DNA of 64,000 nt from Shinella zoogloeoides (GCF_022682305.1 NZ_CP093530.1:62001-126000); one strand, 5' to 3'. Positions 54,541 through 63,052 are shown, counted from the first letter of the stretch. Numbers and translations are program-made. Notes: generated by a model from the letters alone, not told the origin.

Positions 54541-55691
54541 GCCACTTCCTCCACGACTTCGAACATTCCCATCCAGCCGAGCTCCGTGAACTCCGACTGG
54601 TGCGCGTGGAACATGTAGAGGCCCGGTTCATGGTCCGCATGTTCGCCGAAGGTGAACTCCAGAATGCCGCGCTGCGCCTGGCACTGCATGATGAGGTCGA
54701 CGGTCTTCAGAGTCGGCGTCAGGGTGGTCCCTTGGTCGAAATAGTCGAAGAAGTTGCCGTGGATGTGGAAGGAGTTGATTGGATCGAACTCGGTGAGGTT
54801 CGCGAGGTAGATGCGCACCGGACGGCTCTTCTCGATGCGGATCGGTTTCTTGGCGTAGCAGTGAGCGATGGTGTTGCAGGCATAGAACTCGTTCTCGCCG
54901 TCGAAATTGGTGTCGAAGGCATTCATCACCATGGCGAGTTCCTGCCATCTCGCATTCTCGGGCGAGCCGTGCAGCCGGCTGAGCGCCACCTCGCGGAATT
55001 CTGGTCGAAGTTCCGGATCGGGATCGATGACGAAGAGACCGTACATGCCCTTGTGGATATGCCGCGCGAGCGGCAGGGCATGGCAGTGGTAGAGGTGACA
55101 GCCGAAGGGGCGGGCGTCGAACTCGTAGACGAACTCCTCGCCTGGGTTGATGACGCCCGCGCCAGGAATCCCGTCCATGCGCGCGGCATGAATGCCGTGA
55201 AAATGCATGGAGTGCGGATGAGAACCGTAATTGCGCAGAATGATGCGCAGCCGCTCCCCTTCCATCGCGCGGAGCGACGGCCCGGGCACGCGACCGTTGA
55301 AGGTCCAGGCGGGGAACATGACGCCGGGCGCGATCTCGATCTCCTTGTCCTCGACCTCGACTTCGAACGTACGCAGCCGACGGCCGTCGGGGAGGGTGGA
55401 GACGCTCCCGAGATCCCAGTCGGTCAGCATCGACGTCGGATCGAAGCCGTTGCGCTCGTTATCGACGTCGCCGACGGTGATCATCGCTCCATGTGCCTGC
55501 ATATGCGGCGGCGCGGCATCCCTTGTGCCGGCTTTGCCGTCAGACGCCGCGGAGATCTGGTGGCCCTGATGCTGGGCGGCGGCATCCTGGCTCAGCGCTG
55601 AACGGGCGGCGAGGGCTGCGCCGCCGGCCGCCGCCAGGCCCGCACCGAGCAGCTTTCGGCGTCCGAGGTCGAATGGCAGCCAGTTTCGCAT
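54537..55691 (-). CDS. Tat-exported multicopper oxidase (two- or three-domain)
   Basis: 384 residues. A Tat signal (GRRKLLGAGLAAAGGAALA) leads into cupredoxin domains. Copper ligands can be seen: HSMHFHGIHAARMDG (H-x-H-G), GCHLYHCHALPLARHIHKGM (type 1 and type 3 ligands), NSFHIHGNFFD and GLYMFHAHQSEFTELGWMGMF. The length is short for a three-domain laccase and closer to two-domain types. It probably oxidises a metal (Cu, Fe or Mn) or phenol. Coupled by ATGA to the ZIP transporter and divergent from mntR, with a MntR-like dyad 57 bp upstream. Confidence 0.88.
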   Translation of the reverse strand: MRNWLPFDLGRRKLLGAGLAAAGGAALAARSALSQDAAAQHQGHQISAASDGKAGTRDAAPPHMQAHGAMITVGDVDNERNGFDPTSMLTDWDLGSVSTLPDGRRLRTFEVEVEDKEIEIAPGVMFPAWTFNGRVPGPSLRAMEGERLRIILRNYGSHPHSMHFHGIHAARMDGIPGAGVINPGEEFVYEFDARPFGCHLYHCHALPLARHIHKGMYGLFVIDPDPELRPEFREVALSRLHGSPENARWQELAMVMNAFDTNFDGENEFYACNTIAHCYAKKPIRIEKSRPVRIYLANLTEFDPINSFHIHGNFFDYFDQGTTLTPTLKTVDLIMQCQAQRGILEFTFGEHADHEPGLYMFHAHQSEFTELGWMGMFEVVEEVA

Positions 55692-55747
55692 TGTCCCGTC
55701 CTTTTGATAATGGTTCTTAATAGCAATAACAGCACATGCTCTTAGTT

Positions 55748-55761
55748 ATAGCAATAGCTAT
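55748..55761. promoter_or_regulatory. dyad upstream of multicopper oxidase, possible MntR site
   Basis: ATAGC-AATA-GCTAT, the same half-site pair as the dyad at 55818-55835. A degenerate third half-site pair may lie at 55720-55731 (AATAGCAATAAC). Confidence 0.55.
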
Positions 55762-55817
55762 GTTCGGAACTGCTGATGCTTCGGTCGCCTCCGGAAAAGA
55801 TGACGATCGCGGAAAAA

Positions 55818-55835
55818 TCATAGCGCAGGCTATGA
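55818..55835. promoter_or_regulatory. dyad upstream of mntR, possible MntR site
   Basis: TCATAGC-GCAG-GCTATGA, perfect 7-bp arms, 36 bp before mntR. It shares the core ATAGC-N4-GCTAT with the dyad on the multicopper oxidase side, suggesting one regulator acts on both divergent genes. Confidence 0.6.
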
Positions 55836-55870
55836 ATTCGCAATAAACTGGATAAAATCTCGGGAAAGGC

Positions 55871-56344
55871 ATGATGACAGCAAGTCGCAGCAAATCGGCA
55901 AACAAACACTCGCTCGTTGACGCCGATACCCATGTCGAAAGCTTCCGCCAGACGCGCTCCAACCGGCGCAACGAACTCATCGAGGATTATGTCGAACTGA
56001 TCGATGACCTCATCCTCCATGGCGGAGAGGCGCGGCAGGTCGATATCGTACAGAGGCTGGGCGTTGCGCAGCCGACCGTCGCAAAGATGCTCAAGCGTCT
56101 CGCCAGCGACGGCTTCATTCAGCAGAAGCGCTATCGCGGCATCTTCCTGACCGAAGCCGGCAAGGCACTGGCGGCCAGGAGCCGAGAGCGACATCGGATC
56201 GTCGAAGGGTTCCTGCGCGCCGTCGGGGTCGGAGAAGAGGCCGCGCGCATCGACGCCGAAGGCATCGAGCACCATGTCAGCGACGAGACGCTTGCCGTCT
56301 TCAAGGCTTTCCTCGACAAGGCGGGGCCGCCCGGCCGCGCTTGA
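55871..56344 (+). CDS. mntR: manganese-responsive DtxR-family regulator
   Basis: 157 residues. Winged [47 protein letters not shown]. The metal-binding dimer domain follows with [37 protein letters not shown], which holds the E/H ligands of MntR. Length and the [13 protein letters not shown] opening fit MntR of proteobacteria. Start ATG 55871 or 55874. Divergent from the multicopper oxidase-ZIP operon, with two matching dyads between them. Confidence 0.88.
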   Translation: MMTASRSKSANKHSLVDADTHVESFRQTRSNRRNELIEDYVELIDDLILHGGEARQVDIVQRLGVAQPTVAKMLKRLASDGFIQQKRYRGIFLTEAGKALAARSRERHRIVEGFLRAVGVGEEAARIDAEGIEHHVSDETLAVFKAFLDKAGPPGRA

Positions 56345-56510
56345 CCTATCCTGACCGTGATGTGCCTACGGCAGGGGGCGCGGCGCTTCATCCAACGATG
56401 GAGCGTTCGTGGCATTGAAGTTCGCTTTCGCAGATCCGATCCCACGACAATTTTGCCCACAGTCCCTGCTGTATGACGAGAGTGGCGCGCTCTGATCGGA
56501 GTCACGCTGC

Positions 56511-56541
56511 TTGACCCTCTAGCTGCTTGAGGGTCCATAAT
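56511..56541 (+). promoter_or_regulatory. MerR-type promoter upstream of dsbB-dsbA
   Basis: -35 TTGACC (56511-56516), 19-bp spacer, -10 CATAAT (56536-56541). The dyad ACCCTCTAG-CTG-CTTGAGGGT spans 56514-56534, one mismatch between arms. dsbB starts 29 bp downstream. Confidence 0.82.
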
Positions 56542-56570
56542 TCGGGAATCAAGGCGATATCGGACATTGC

Positions 56571-57011
56571 ATGAGCGTTCGGGACAAGAGATCGGAAGAC
56601 GATGGGTGGCTGACGCTGTTCCTCGCATGGATGGTTGCGCTTATCGCTTCGCTCGGGGCTCTCTTCATCGGCGAAGTCATGGGCCAGACGCCGTGCATCT
56701 TATGTTGGTATCAGCGCGCGTTCATGTTTCCGCTGGCGCTAGTCCTGGCGGTTTCCGCCTTTCGCATGGACCGTGGCGTATGGCGCTATGCGTTGCCGCT
56801 GAGTGGAGCAGGTCTGTTGATCGCGACATACCACGTCCTGCTATATTACGGCTTCATTCCGGAGGCAGTCGTTCCTTGTGGGAAGGGGCCTTCCTGTACT
56901 GATGCGAAGATGACCATTTTCGAGGTGATCCCGCTGCCGGTGCTGTCACTTCTGGCATTCGCCGCGATTTCATTCCTCCTCCTCATCGACCGAAGGGAGC
57001 ATGCCCGATGA
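56571..57011 (+). CDS. dsbB: disulfide bond formation protein B
   Basis: 146 residues, four transmembrane helices. Redox Cys pairs are in QTPCILCWYQRAFM and VVPCGKGPSC. It oxidises DsbA-like partners and passes electrons to quinone. The stop overlaps the following thiol oxidoreductase as ATGA (57008-57011), so the two form a dedicated pair. Preceded by a MerR-type metal promoter. Confidence 0.92.
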   Translation: MSVRDKRSEDDGWLTLFLAWMVALIASLGALFIGEVMGQTPCILCWYQRAFMFPLALVLAVSAFRMDRGVWRYALPLSGAGLLIATYHVLLYYGFIPEAVVPCGKGPSCTDAKMTIFEVIPLPVLSLLAFAAISFLLLIDRREHAR

Positions 57012-57655
57012 ACCGAGCGCTCGTCATCACTCTCACCGCGCTTGCCGCGCTCGCTGTTTTTGGAGGAGGTGCCTACTACTACACTGCGCAGCAGAAAGAA
57101 CATGCGGCTTCTGTCACAGCGTCGGCGGATACGCTCGTGCGCGCGCATTCGCCGATTCTGGGTAAGGAAGACGCACCCGTCACGATCGTGGAGTTCTTCG
57201 ACCCCTCATGCGAGGCCTGCCGCGCCTTCTTTCCGCTTGTGAAGAATATCCTGGCGACCTATCCGGATGATGTGCGTGTGGTGATCCGCTATACCACATT
57301 CCACAAGGGCTCCGACGAAGCCGTGCGCATCCTCGAGGCGGCACGCAAACAGGACAAGTTCGAGCCGGTCCTTGCGGCGCTTGTGGACAAGCAGCCCGAG
57401 TGGGCTACTCACGGGGAGCCTGACATGAAGCGGGCCTGGAACATTGCCGGTGAGGCGGGTCTGGAACTCATGGGCGCCCGTCTCGACAGCGTGAAGCCGG
57501 AAGTTGATCAGGTGCTTCAGACCGATCTAGCGGACGTCAAGGCGAACAATGTCGAGCAGACGCCTACGTTCTTCGTCAACGGCAAGCTGCTGGTCAATTT
57601 CAGCCCGCAGGGCTTGATCGATCTGGTGAAAGGCGAAGTCGACAAGACGAGTTGA
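57008..57655 (+). CDS. DsbA-like thiol oxidoreductase, DsbB partner
   Basis: 215 residues. N-terminal anchor LVITLTALAALAVFGGGAYYY. Thioredoxin domain with active site DPSCEACRAFFPLV (CEAC) and cis-Pro EQTPTFFVNGK. Similar architecture to the oxidoreductase at 47.5 kb. Translationally coupled to dsbB, it is the likely electron donor to it. Confidence 0.9.
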   Translation: MNRALVITLTALAALAVFGGGAYYYTAQQKEHAASVTASADTLVRAHSPILGKEDAPVTIVEFFDPSCEACRAFFPLVKNILATYPDDVRVVIRYTTFHKGSDEAVRILEAARKQDKFEPVLAALVDKQPEWATHGEPDMKRAWNIAGEAGLELMGARLDSVKPEVDQVLQTDLADVKANNVEQTPTFFVNGKLLVNFSPQGLIDLVKGEVDKTS

Positions 57656-57787
57656 CAGCGCTCTTGCAAGAAATCGCGGCTTGTCCGCCTGTAGGGCGCT
57701 TCACGGCTGGTGGTAGGTTCGATGTCCCTCACCAATGCTTGGAGGTCGATAGGGTGAGCAACTGCCTTGGCCGAGAAAGTTTGAAGG

Positions 57788-58396
57788 TCACGCCCCGCCC
57801 ACTTCCGCGAGATTGCGCAGTTTCTTCAGACGGGTTTCTCGCGGCTCGTGCATGTCCAGCATACCTTGGAACCGACCATCCGCATCCATGAGAAAGATGC
57901 CCGCTGTGTGGTCCATTGTATAGCTGCCGCCCTCGGTATCGACCCTTTTGGCTGTTGCCCGGAACGCTGACAGCGCCTGATCCGTTTGCTTCCGCGTGCC
58001 GCGCACCGCGATGATCCTCGGATCGAATGCTTCCATGTACAGCGAAAGCAGGTTCTGCGTGTCACGTTCCGGATCGACGGATATGAGAAGCGCGTTGAAC
58101 GCATCGGCCTGCGGACCGAGTTCCTTCATGAGATCCGTCAGTTCGAACAGCGTGGTCGGGCAGATGTCCGGGCAGTGCGTAAAGCCGAAGAATGCGAGGT
58201 AGGGCCTGCCGCGTAGGCTTCTATCCGACACGGCCTCGCCGCGATGGGACGTCAGTTCAAACGGGCCGCCGATCCCGCCGGTGGGCTCGGTTTCGGCCAT
58301 ATTCGCAAGAACCAGAGCTCCGGAGACGAGGCCGCCAACCAACAGGGCGGCGATTGCGGATCCGAAGAGCGCACGTCGGCTGTAAATCGACGTCAT
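57788..58396 (-). CDS. SCO1/SenC-family copper protein
   Basis: 202 residues. Single N-terminal anchor (ALFGSAIAALLVGGLVSGALVL) and a thioredoxin-fold domain with the copper ligands FTHCPDICPTTLFE (CxxxC) and His in MDHTAGIFLMD. SCO proteins deliver copper to oxidases or act as thiol reductants. Overlaps the PCuAC gene as ATGA. Highly similar to the second SCO at 63.1-63.7 kb (shared LAFFGFTHCPDICPTTLFE). Confidence 0.93.
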   Translation of the reverse strand: MTSIYSRRALFGSAIAALLVGGLVSGALVLANMAETEPTGGIGGPFELTSHRGEAVSDRSLRGRPYLAFFGFTHCPDICPTTLFELTDLMKELGPQADAFNALLISVDPERDTQNLLSLYMEAFDPRIIAVRGTRKQTDQALSAFRATAKRVDTEGGSYTMDHTAGIFLMDADGRFQGMLDMHEPRETRLKKLRNLAEVGGA

Positions 58397-58896
58397 GGGG
58401 TTGCGCCATGGCCCTGATGGTCTTCGTTTTCAGCCGGCTGTTTCGCGCCCATGCCCTGAACCGCGAATTCAACCTTGATCTCGCCGGCCTTTTCGAAACG
58501 GAGTGTCGCCTCGACCTTTTCGCCTTCCTTGAAAACCTTCGTGGGCTTGATGAACATGAGGTGGGTAGCGCCTGGCGCAAGCTCGACCGTTTCACCCGGT
58601 TTGATCGTCACCCCTGCGGTCAGTAGTCGCATGCGGGCGACGCCATCTTGAAGAGTCGACTCGTGCACTTCAACCGCCGTTGCGATCGGAGAGCTGCCGC
58701 CAAGGAATGTGTCAGATTCGGCGCCGGTATTCGTGATCTTCAGATAGCCGCCGGCAACGGGAGCGACCATCGGCGTTGCACGCGACCAGGGATGATCGAT
58801 CTGCAGATCACCAGCGCTATAATCATGCGCAAATGCGGCGGGCCCTGCTGCGAGGGAAAGCGTGAACATAAGAACAGGGGTGAAAAGACGTTTCAT
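58393..58896 (-). CDS. PCuAC periplasmic copper chaperone
   Basis: 167 residues with a signal peptide ending AAFA-HD. The copper motif is intact: VHESTLQDGVARMRLL (His then Met) and ATHLMFIKPTK (His-x-Met). The C-terminus is His-rich (EDHQGHG). It hands copper to SCO and oxidases and is coupled to a SCO gene here. A MerR-type promoter precedes it. Confidence 0.93.
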   Translation of the reverse strand: MKRLFTPVLMFTLSLAAGPAAFAHDYSAGDLQIDHPWSRATPMVAPVAGGYLKITNTGAESDTFLGGSSPIATAVEVHESTLQDGVARMRLLTAGVTIKPGETVELAPGATHLMFIKPTKVFKEGEKVEATLRFEKAGEIKVEFAVQGMGAKQPAENEDHQGHGATP

Positions 58897-58944
58897 GTCA
58901 GCCTCTGAGTAAGGAGCGCGATCCGGACCTTGGCCCGCGACCCC

Positions 58945-58975
58945 GCTCTACACCCTCTAGCAGCTTTAGGGTCAA
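58945..58975 (-). promoter_or_regulatory. MerR-type promoter upstream of PCuAC-SCO
   Basis: On the minus strand: -35 TTGACC (58975-58970), 19-bp spacer, -10 TAGAGC (58950-58945). Dyad ACCCTAAAG-CTG-CTAGAGGGT (58952-58972). The PCuAC start is 48 bp downstream. Confidence 0.8.
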
Positions 58976-59033
58976 TCGACCCCGGACGCCTGCGGCTTTC
59001 TGTCGTCTGCTGGTCTGCCCCTGATGACGCGGA

Positions 59034-59450
59034 TCAATCGTGATCCGAGCAGCATAGGTCGTGTGAAGCGAGCGCCCGGATCACATAACAATCCCGCACA
59101 TGATTGTTGTGCTGGTGAGAGGTTATGCGCTCTAGTTCGATTTCAAGCTTCCGGAGCTTGGCGATCTTGTCGCGAACGGAGGCAAGTTGCTCAAGGGCAA
59201 TTCGGTCGGCATCCGCGCAGGGTTTGTCAGGGTGATGGCTGAGTTCGATAAGGGATCGTATGGCATCTATCGAAAGGCCCAGATCACGGGAGTGCTTTAT
59301 GAAGGTCAGGCGATCCATCTCCTCCTTGGTATAGCGGCGCTGATTGCCTTCGGAGCGCTCCGCGTGGGGAAGAAGACCCATTTGCTCATAGTAGCGGATT
59401 GTCGGGATTTTCACGCCGGAGGTCTTCGAAAGATCACCAATCGTCAACAT
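59034..59450 (-). CDS. heavy-metal-responsive MerR-family regulator
   Basis: 138 residues. MerR HTH: LTIGDLSKTSGVKIPTIRYYEQMGLLPHAERSEGNQRRY. Dimerisation helix SVRDKIAKLRKLEIELERI. Three metal-candidate Cys sites: KPCADADRIAL, RDCYVIRAL and DLCCSDHD, the pattern of CadR/PbrR/HmrR-type sensors. It starts at 59450, 29 bp after a small membrane-protein gene on the same strand. A candidate activator of the 19-bp-spacer promoters. Confidence 0.87.
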   Translation of the reverse strand: MLTIGDLSKTSGVKIPTIRYYEQMGLLPHAERSEGNQRRYTKEEMDRLTFIKHSRDLGLSIDAIRSLIELSHHPDKPCADADRIALEQLASVRDKIAKLRKLEIELERITSHQHNNHVRDCYVIRALASHDLCCSDHD

Positions 59451-59479
59451 GTCGTTTTTCCAAAGTCTGTTATAAGAGT

Positions 59480-59686
59480 TCAATCGCCATGGAGTATTCG
59501 GAACCAGAAGAAGCCTTCGGCTCCGATGAGAGGACCGATGACGAGAGGCGCAACAACGCCGAACAGGCCTTCGAGAGTCGTGTGAGCAGTCGCCCAGCAA
59601 ACGAAGAGCATTGCCAGCTTGACACCCAGAATGCCGAGCAGTGCAAGACCAAGAAAGAGAGCGGACGACCTGATCGCCTTGGCCAT
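59480..59686 (-). CDS. small membrane protein, 68 residues
   Basis: Starts MAKAIRSSALFLGLALLGILGVKLAMLFVCW, with two hydrophobic segments and a TTLEGLFGVVAPLVIGPLIG middle. A strong ribosome site (GGAGGTG) lies before ATG 59686, and the stop is 29 bp before the MerR start, which supports a real operon. I do not recognise the family; a Cys in the first helix is notable beside a metal sensor. Confidence 0.7.
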   Translation of the reverse strand: MAKAIRSSALFLGLALLGILGVKLAMLFVCWATAHTTLEGLFGVVAPLVIGPLIGAEGFFWFRILHGD

Positions 59687-59791
59687 GTTTCACCTCCATC
59701 CAAGCCTAGCCCGGGCGAGGATGATCGCAAACTCAACTCTTGTTGTTCGAAATGATGGCGACGGCGTCACCGCGCTTCCGCTTTGAAAGCG

Positions 59792-60211
59792 TCATGTCAT
59801 GTTCTCGTGGGATGGGGACAATGATTCGATGATGCGGCAGTCGCCCACCGTGCCGCTCGAGCATTGAGACAGCATCCGATCGAGCTCGCTCCGCAATGCG
59901 TTCAGATCGGCGATCTTCCGCTCGACCTCCAGCAGATGTTCCTTGGCGATCGCATCGACCGCTCCGCACGGCCGGCTCTTGTCGTCTGAAAGATCGAGCA
60001 GTGTTCGAATCTGATCGAGCGAGAAGCCGAGATCGCGTGCACGCCGGACGAAGCTTAGGCGATTGAGGTGCGAGCGCTCGTAGGACCGGTAATTGCCGCC
60101 CGTACGCGCTGGTGCGGGTAGAAGGCCGCTTTTCTCGTAGAACCGTATAGTTTCGACCTTCGTGCCGGTCATTTGCGCCAGCGCCCCGATGGTCAGCGGG
60201 CGGTTTGCCAT
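59792..60211 (-). CDS. heavy-metal-responsive MerR-family regulator (second copy)
   Basis: 139 residues. HTH LTIGALAQMTGTKVETIRFYEKSGLLPAPARTGGNYRSY. C-terminal metal-candidate residues: SRPCGAVDAIA, and SQCSSGTVGDCRIIESL with two Cys, the CadR/PbrR/ZntR-type arrangement. It is divergent from copZ-P1B ATPase and lies about 180 bp from copZ, so it is the likely activator of the promoter at 60317. A dyad with the same CTGTA half-site lies 11 bp before its own ATG. Confidence 0.9.
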   Translation of the reverse strand: MANRPLTIGALAQMTGTKVETIRFYEKSGLLPAPARTGGNYRSYERSHLNRLSFVRRARDLGFSLDQIRTLLDLSDDKSRPCGAVDAIAKEHLLEVERKIADLNALRSELDRMLSQCSSGTVGDCRIIESLSPSHENMT

Positions 60212-60221
60212 AGCTTCATCC

Positions 60222-60236
60222 CTGTACTGACTACAG
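60222..60236. promoter_or_regulatory. dyad in the merR leader, possible autoregulatory site
   Basis: CTGTA-CTGAC-TACAG, 11 bp upstream of the MerR start. The half-site CTGTA also occurs in the copZ promoter dyad (CCTGTAG/CTACAG). Autorepression is inferred. Confidence 0.5.
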
Positions 60237-60316
60237 TCTTTAGATAGGGGCAATCGTCCCGGCGCGCCAGTCAATTTCACTTTACCGCCCAACGATCGAA
60301 AGCTGAAAGACGGCTC

Positions 60317-60347
60317 TTGACCCTGTAGCGACTACAGAGCGCACATT
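60317..60347 (+). promoter_or_regulatory. MerR-type promoter upstream of copZ-P1B ATPase
   Basis: -35 TTGACC (60317-60322), 19-bp spacer, -10 CACATT (60342-60347). Dyad ACCCTGTAG-CGA-CTACAGAGC (60320-60340). copZ starts 41 bp downstream and a merR gene is divergent. Confidence 0.82.
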
Positions 60348-60388
60348 CCATCGGTGCACTTCGAGCGTATTTTCCAAAGGAGCAGAAT

Positions 60389-60610
60389 ATGACCTCTTCC
60401 CTCACCACCATCGATCTCAAGATCGAAGGCATGGATTGCGGCCATTGCATCAGTACAGTCGAGAAGGCGGTTCATGCCCTGCCGGGCATCGAGGAGGTCA
60501 AGGTCTCCCTTTCCGATAACAACGCGATAATCAGCTTTGATGCTGCCCTTACGTCGCAGGATGCGATCGTCGAAGCTGTCGAGGACGCAGGGTATGACGT
60601 TCCGCGATGA
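60389..60610 (+). CDS. copZ: CopZ-like HMA metallochaperone
   Basis: 73 residues, one heavy-metal-associated domain: KIEGMDCGHCISTVEKAVHALPG with the GMDCxxC site and AIVEAVEDAGYDV at the end. Soluble cytoplasmic copper carrier that feeds a P1B ATPase. The stop overlaps the ATPase start as ATGA (60607-60610). Confidence 0.92.
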   Translation: MTSSLTTIDLKIEGMDCGHCISTVEKAVHALPGIEEVKVSLSDNNAIISFDAALTSQDAIVEAVEDAGYDVPR

Positions 60611-62684
60611 TCACGCTTGAGCTTCCCATTGGCGGCATGGATTGCGCCGCCTGTGCCAAGAAAGTCCAGCGGGCCCTGAAGAAGCTCCCCGGCGTCGTAA
60701 ATGTCGAGGTGCTCCTGAGTGCTGAAAAGGCCGTCATCGACCATGACCCGAAACTCGTGACGCGCGAGGCATTACAGGCGACGGTGGAAAAGGTCGGCTT
60801 CACCGTCCCGGCGCCTCAGGCGGCCGATACAGCCTATATGATTCAAGGCAATCTGCTGCAACGGCAGCTCTTTACGCTGCTTGGCGTGCTGTTCGGCGTC
60901 ATCCTGTTTCTCGTCGTTATTGGGGAAGGCCTTGGTCTGTTCGACGTGGTTACGGATCGCGTCCCTCTCTGGCTTGGGACGGCGGTGGTCCTCGCGTTTG
61001 GTGCGCCGATCTTCCTCGATGTTGGTCGCTCGGCCCTTCGCCTGGAGGTGACGAGCCACACGCTTATGTCCGTAGGTGCCGTCGCGGCCCTGGTCACCGG
61101 CCAATGGGCGACGGCGGCGATCGTCGTCTTCTTCATGCGCATTGGTGTGTTCGCCGAGCGCTTCACCAGCGAAAAGGCACGGCAGCTTCTGAAGGGGTTG
61201 ACCGCGCTCGCGCCGCAAAAGGCGCGCGTGCTGCGTGGTGGAGAGGAGATCGAGGTGACGATCGAAGCGGTTGCGGTCGGCGACACGGTTATCGTGCGCC
61301 CGGGCGAGCGCGTTCCTGTCGACGGTATCGTGATCGAAGGGCAGGCGACCCTCGATCAGGCGGCCATCACGGGCGAGAGCATGCCCGTAGAAGCGGAAGC
61401 CGGAGACAAGGTTTTTGCGGCCACGCTCGCCAAACTGGGACATCTCAAGCTCGAGGCCGAACGGATCGGTCGTGACACGACCTTCGGTCGCACGATCAAG
61501 CTCGTCGAGGAGGCGGAAGCCAACCGCGGCGAGGTGCAGCGGGTCGCCGACAAGTTCAGTGGATACTATCTGCCGGTCGTCGCGACGATCGCGATTCTTA
61601 CCTACCTGCTGAGTGGGAACGTCCTCTCGGTTGTTGCCGTCCTGGTCGTCGCGTGCTCCTGCTCGTTTGCACTCGCCACACCTATCGCGATGATGGCCTC
61701 GATCGGCGCAGCAGCGAAGCGTGGCCTGCTCATCAAGGGCGGCAAGTATGTCGAAGCCATCAAGGTCGCGGATGTCGTCCTTATGGACAAGACGGGCACT
61801 TTGACGACGGGAAAGCCACGTGTGACGGATGTCGTGTCGCTGGATGGCACGCCGGAGCAAGCACTTCTGCAGCTTGCGGCCATCGCCGAGCGCCATTCCG
61901 AACATCCCTGGCCGAGGCCGTTCGCAATCACGCTAAGGATCGAGGCGTCAAGGGTGGTGAGCCAGAGCGTTTCGAGGCAATTCCGGGCAAGGGTATTCGC
62001 GCCACCGTCGATGGGCAGGTTGTTGAGATTGGGAACCGGCGGCTGGTGGATGTGGACGAGCGCTTTGATGATGTCGCTCGCTTGGAAGATGAGGGGAAGA
62101 CACTTCTGATCATGGCTGTCGATGGCCGCCCGGCCGGAATCTTTGCGGCGATGGATACGGTGCGACCGGAAGTCTCCGATGCGATCACGGAAATCCGCAA
62201 GCTTGGTATTGCGCGGATCGAGCTTCTGACAGGGGACAACGAGCGCACGGCCGCTGCCATCGCGAGCCCGCTCGGGATCGGTTTCCAGGCGAACCTGCTC
62301 CCCGAGGACAAAATCCGCGTCGTGAAGGAGCTGCAGGAGAAGGGCCATCGGGTCGTAATGGTTGGGGATGGCGTCAACGACGCGCCGGCGCTCGCGCAGG
62401 CCGATGTGGGCATCGCCATGGGCGGTGGAACGGATGTCGCGATGGAGGCGGCCCATATCGTGCTCATGCGGGAGAACTGGACGCTCGTCGCCGACTCCTT
62501 CCGCATCGCGCGACGCACGATGGGGGTGGTCAGGATGAACATCGCCTTTACCGCGCTTTACAATCTTGTCGGTCTTTCGCTTGCAGCGTTCGGGGTCATT
62601 CCGCCGATCTTCGCCGCCGCGATGCAGTCGATACCGGACATCGGGATTCTTGCGAATTCTTCACGCTTGATCCGGCAGAAGTAG
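60607..62684 (+). pseudogene. P1B-type metal ATPase with a single-base frameshift
   Basis: The first frame (60607-62109) has HMA motif GGMDCAACAKKV, TGESMPVEAEAG and DKTGTLTTGKPR, and reaches AERHSEHPWPRP. The expected text is SEHPLAEAVRNHA, which resumes in another frame to 62684 with LLTGDNERTAAAIA, MVGDGVNDAPAL and LYNLVGLSLAAFGVIPP. One C missing from the CCC at 61906-61908 explains it; repaired length is about 691 residues. The transmembrane metal motif reads ACSCSFALATP, with Ser where the usual CPC has Pro. Natural frameshift or sequencing error cannot be distinguished here. Confidence 0.8.
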
Positions 62685-62701
62685 TGCCGAAGACCACACA
62701 G

Positions 62702-62725
62702 GACCGCCGCTAACTTGCGGCGGTC
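62702..62725 (+). terminator. hairpin after the P1B ATPase
   Basis: GACCGCCGC-TAACTT-GCGGCGGTC, perfect 9-bp arms, 17 bp after the ATPase stop. The following bases (AATCTCCTCTC) are not a T-run, so terminator strength is uncertain. Confidence 0.55.
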
Positions 62726-62782
62726 AATCTCCTCTCATAGCGCTTTACCAGACCTATCCTTCGCGCCGGTCGGAGAAATCAA

Positions 62783-62953
62783 GTGGGCGGCAAGAAGAAG
62801 ATCTATAGGCAGGATCCGCATTTCCGAAGCGTGGTGCGGACCAATCGAAAGAGGCACGCGTCGCCTCATCTGATCAAACGCGTCCGCATCGCTCTCTGCG
62901 CGACAGGCCTCATGATAGCGGCACTTTTCGTGGTGTTTATCAATCTTATCTGA
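62783..62953 (+). CDS. putative small membrane protein, 56 residues
   Basis: GTG 62783 with CGGAGAAA 6 bp before it. A basic N-terminus (VGGKKKIYRQDPHFRSVVR, KRVRIAL) is followed by a C-terminal helix GLMIAALFVVFINLI. Basic head plus single membrane helix is plausible for a regulator of the adjacent ATPase, but the function is unknown. It lies 98 bp after the ATPase stop. Confidence 0.5.
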   Translation: MGGKKKIYRQDPHFRSVVRTNRKRHASPHLIKRVRIALCATGLMIAALFVVFINLI

Positions 62954-63052
62954 CTCGGTAGGCAAGTCGCTATGCGGCTACCAGAACGCTCATGACCGCG
63001 AAATGCAGCACTCTTCTTTGGCGCAGGCCGGGATATCGAAAAAGGCAGTCTT

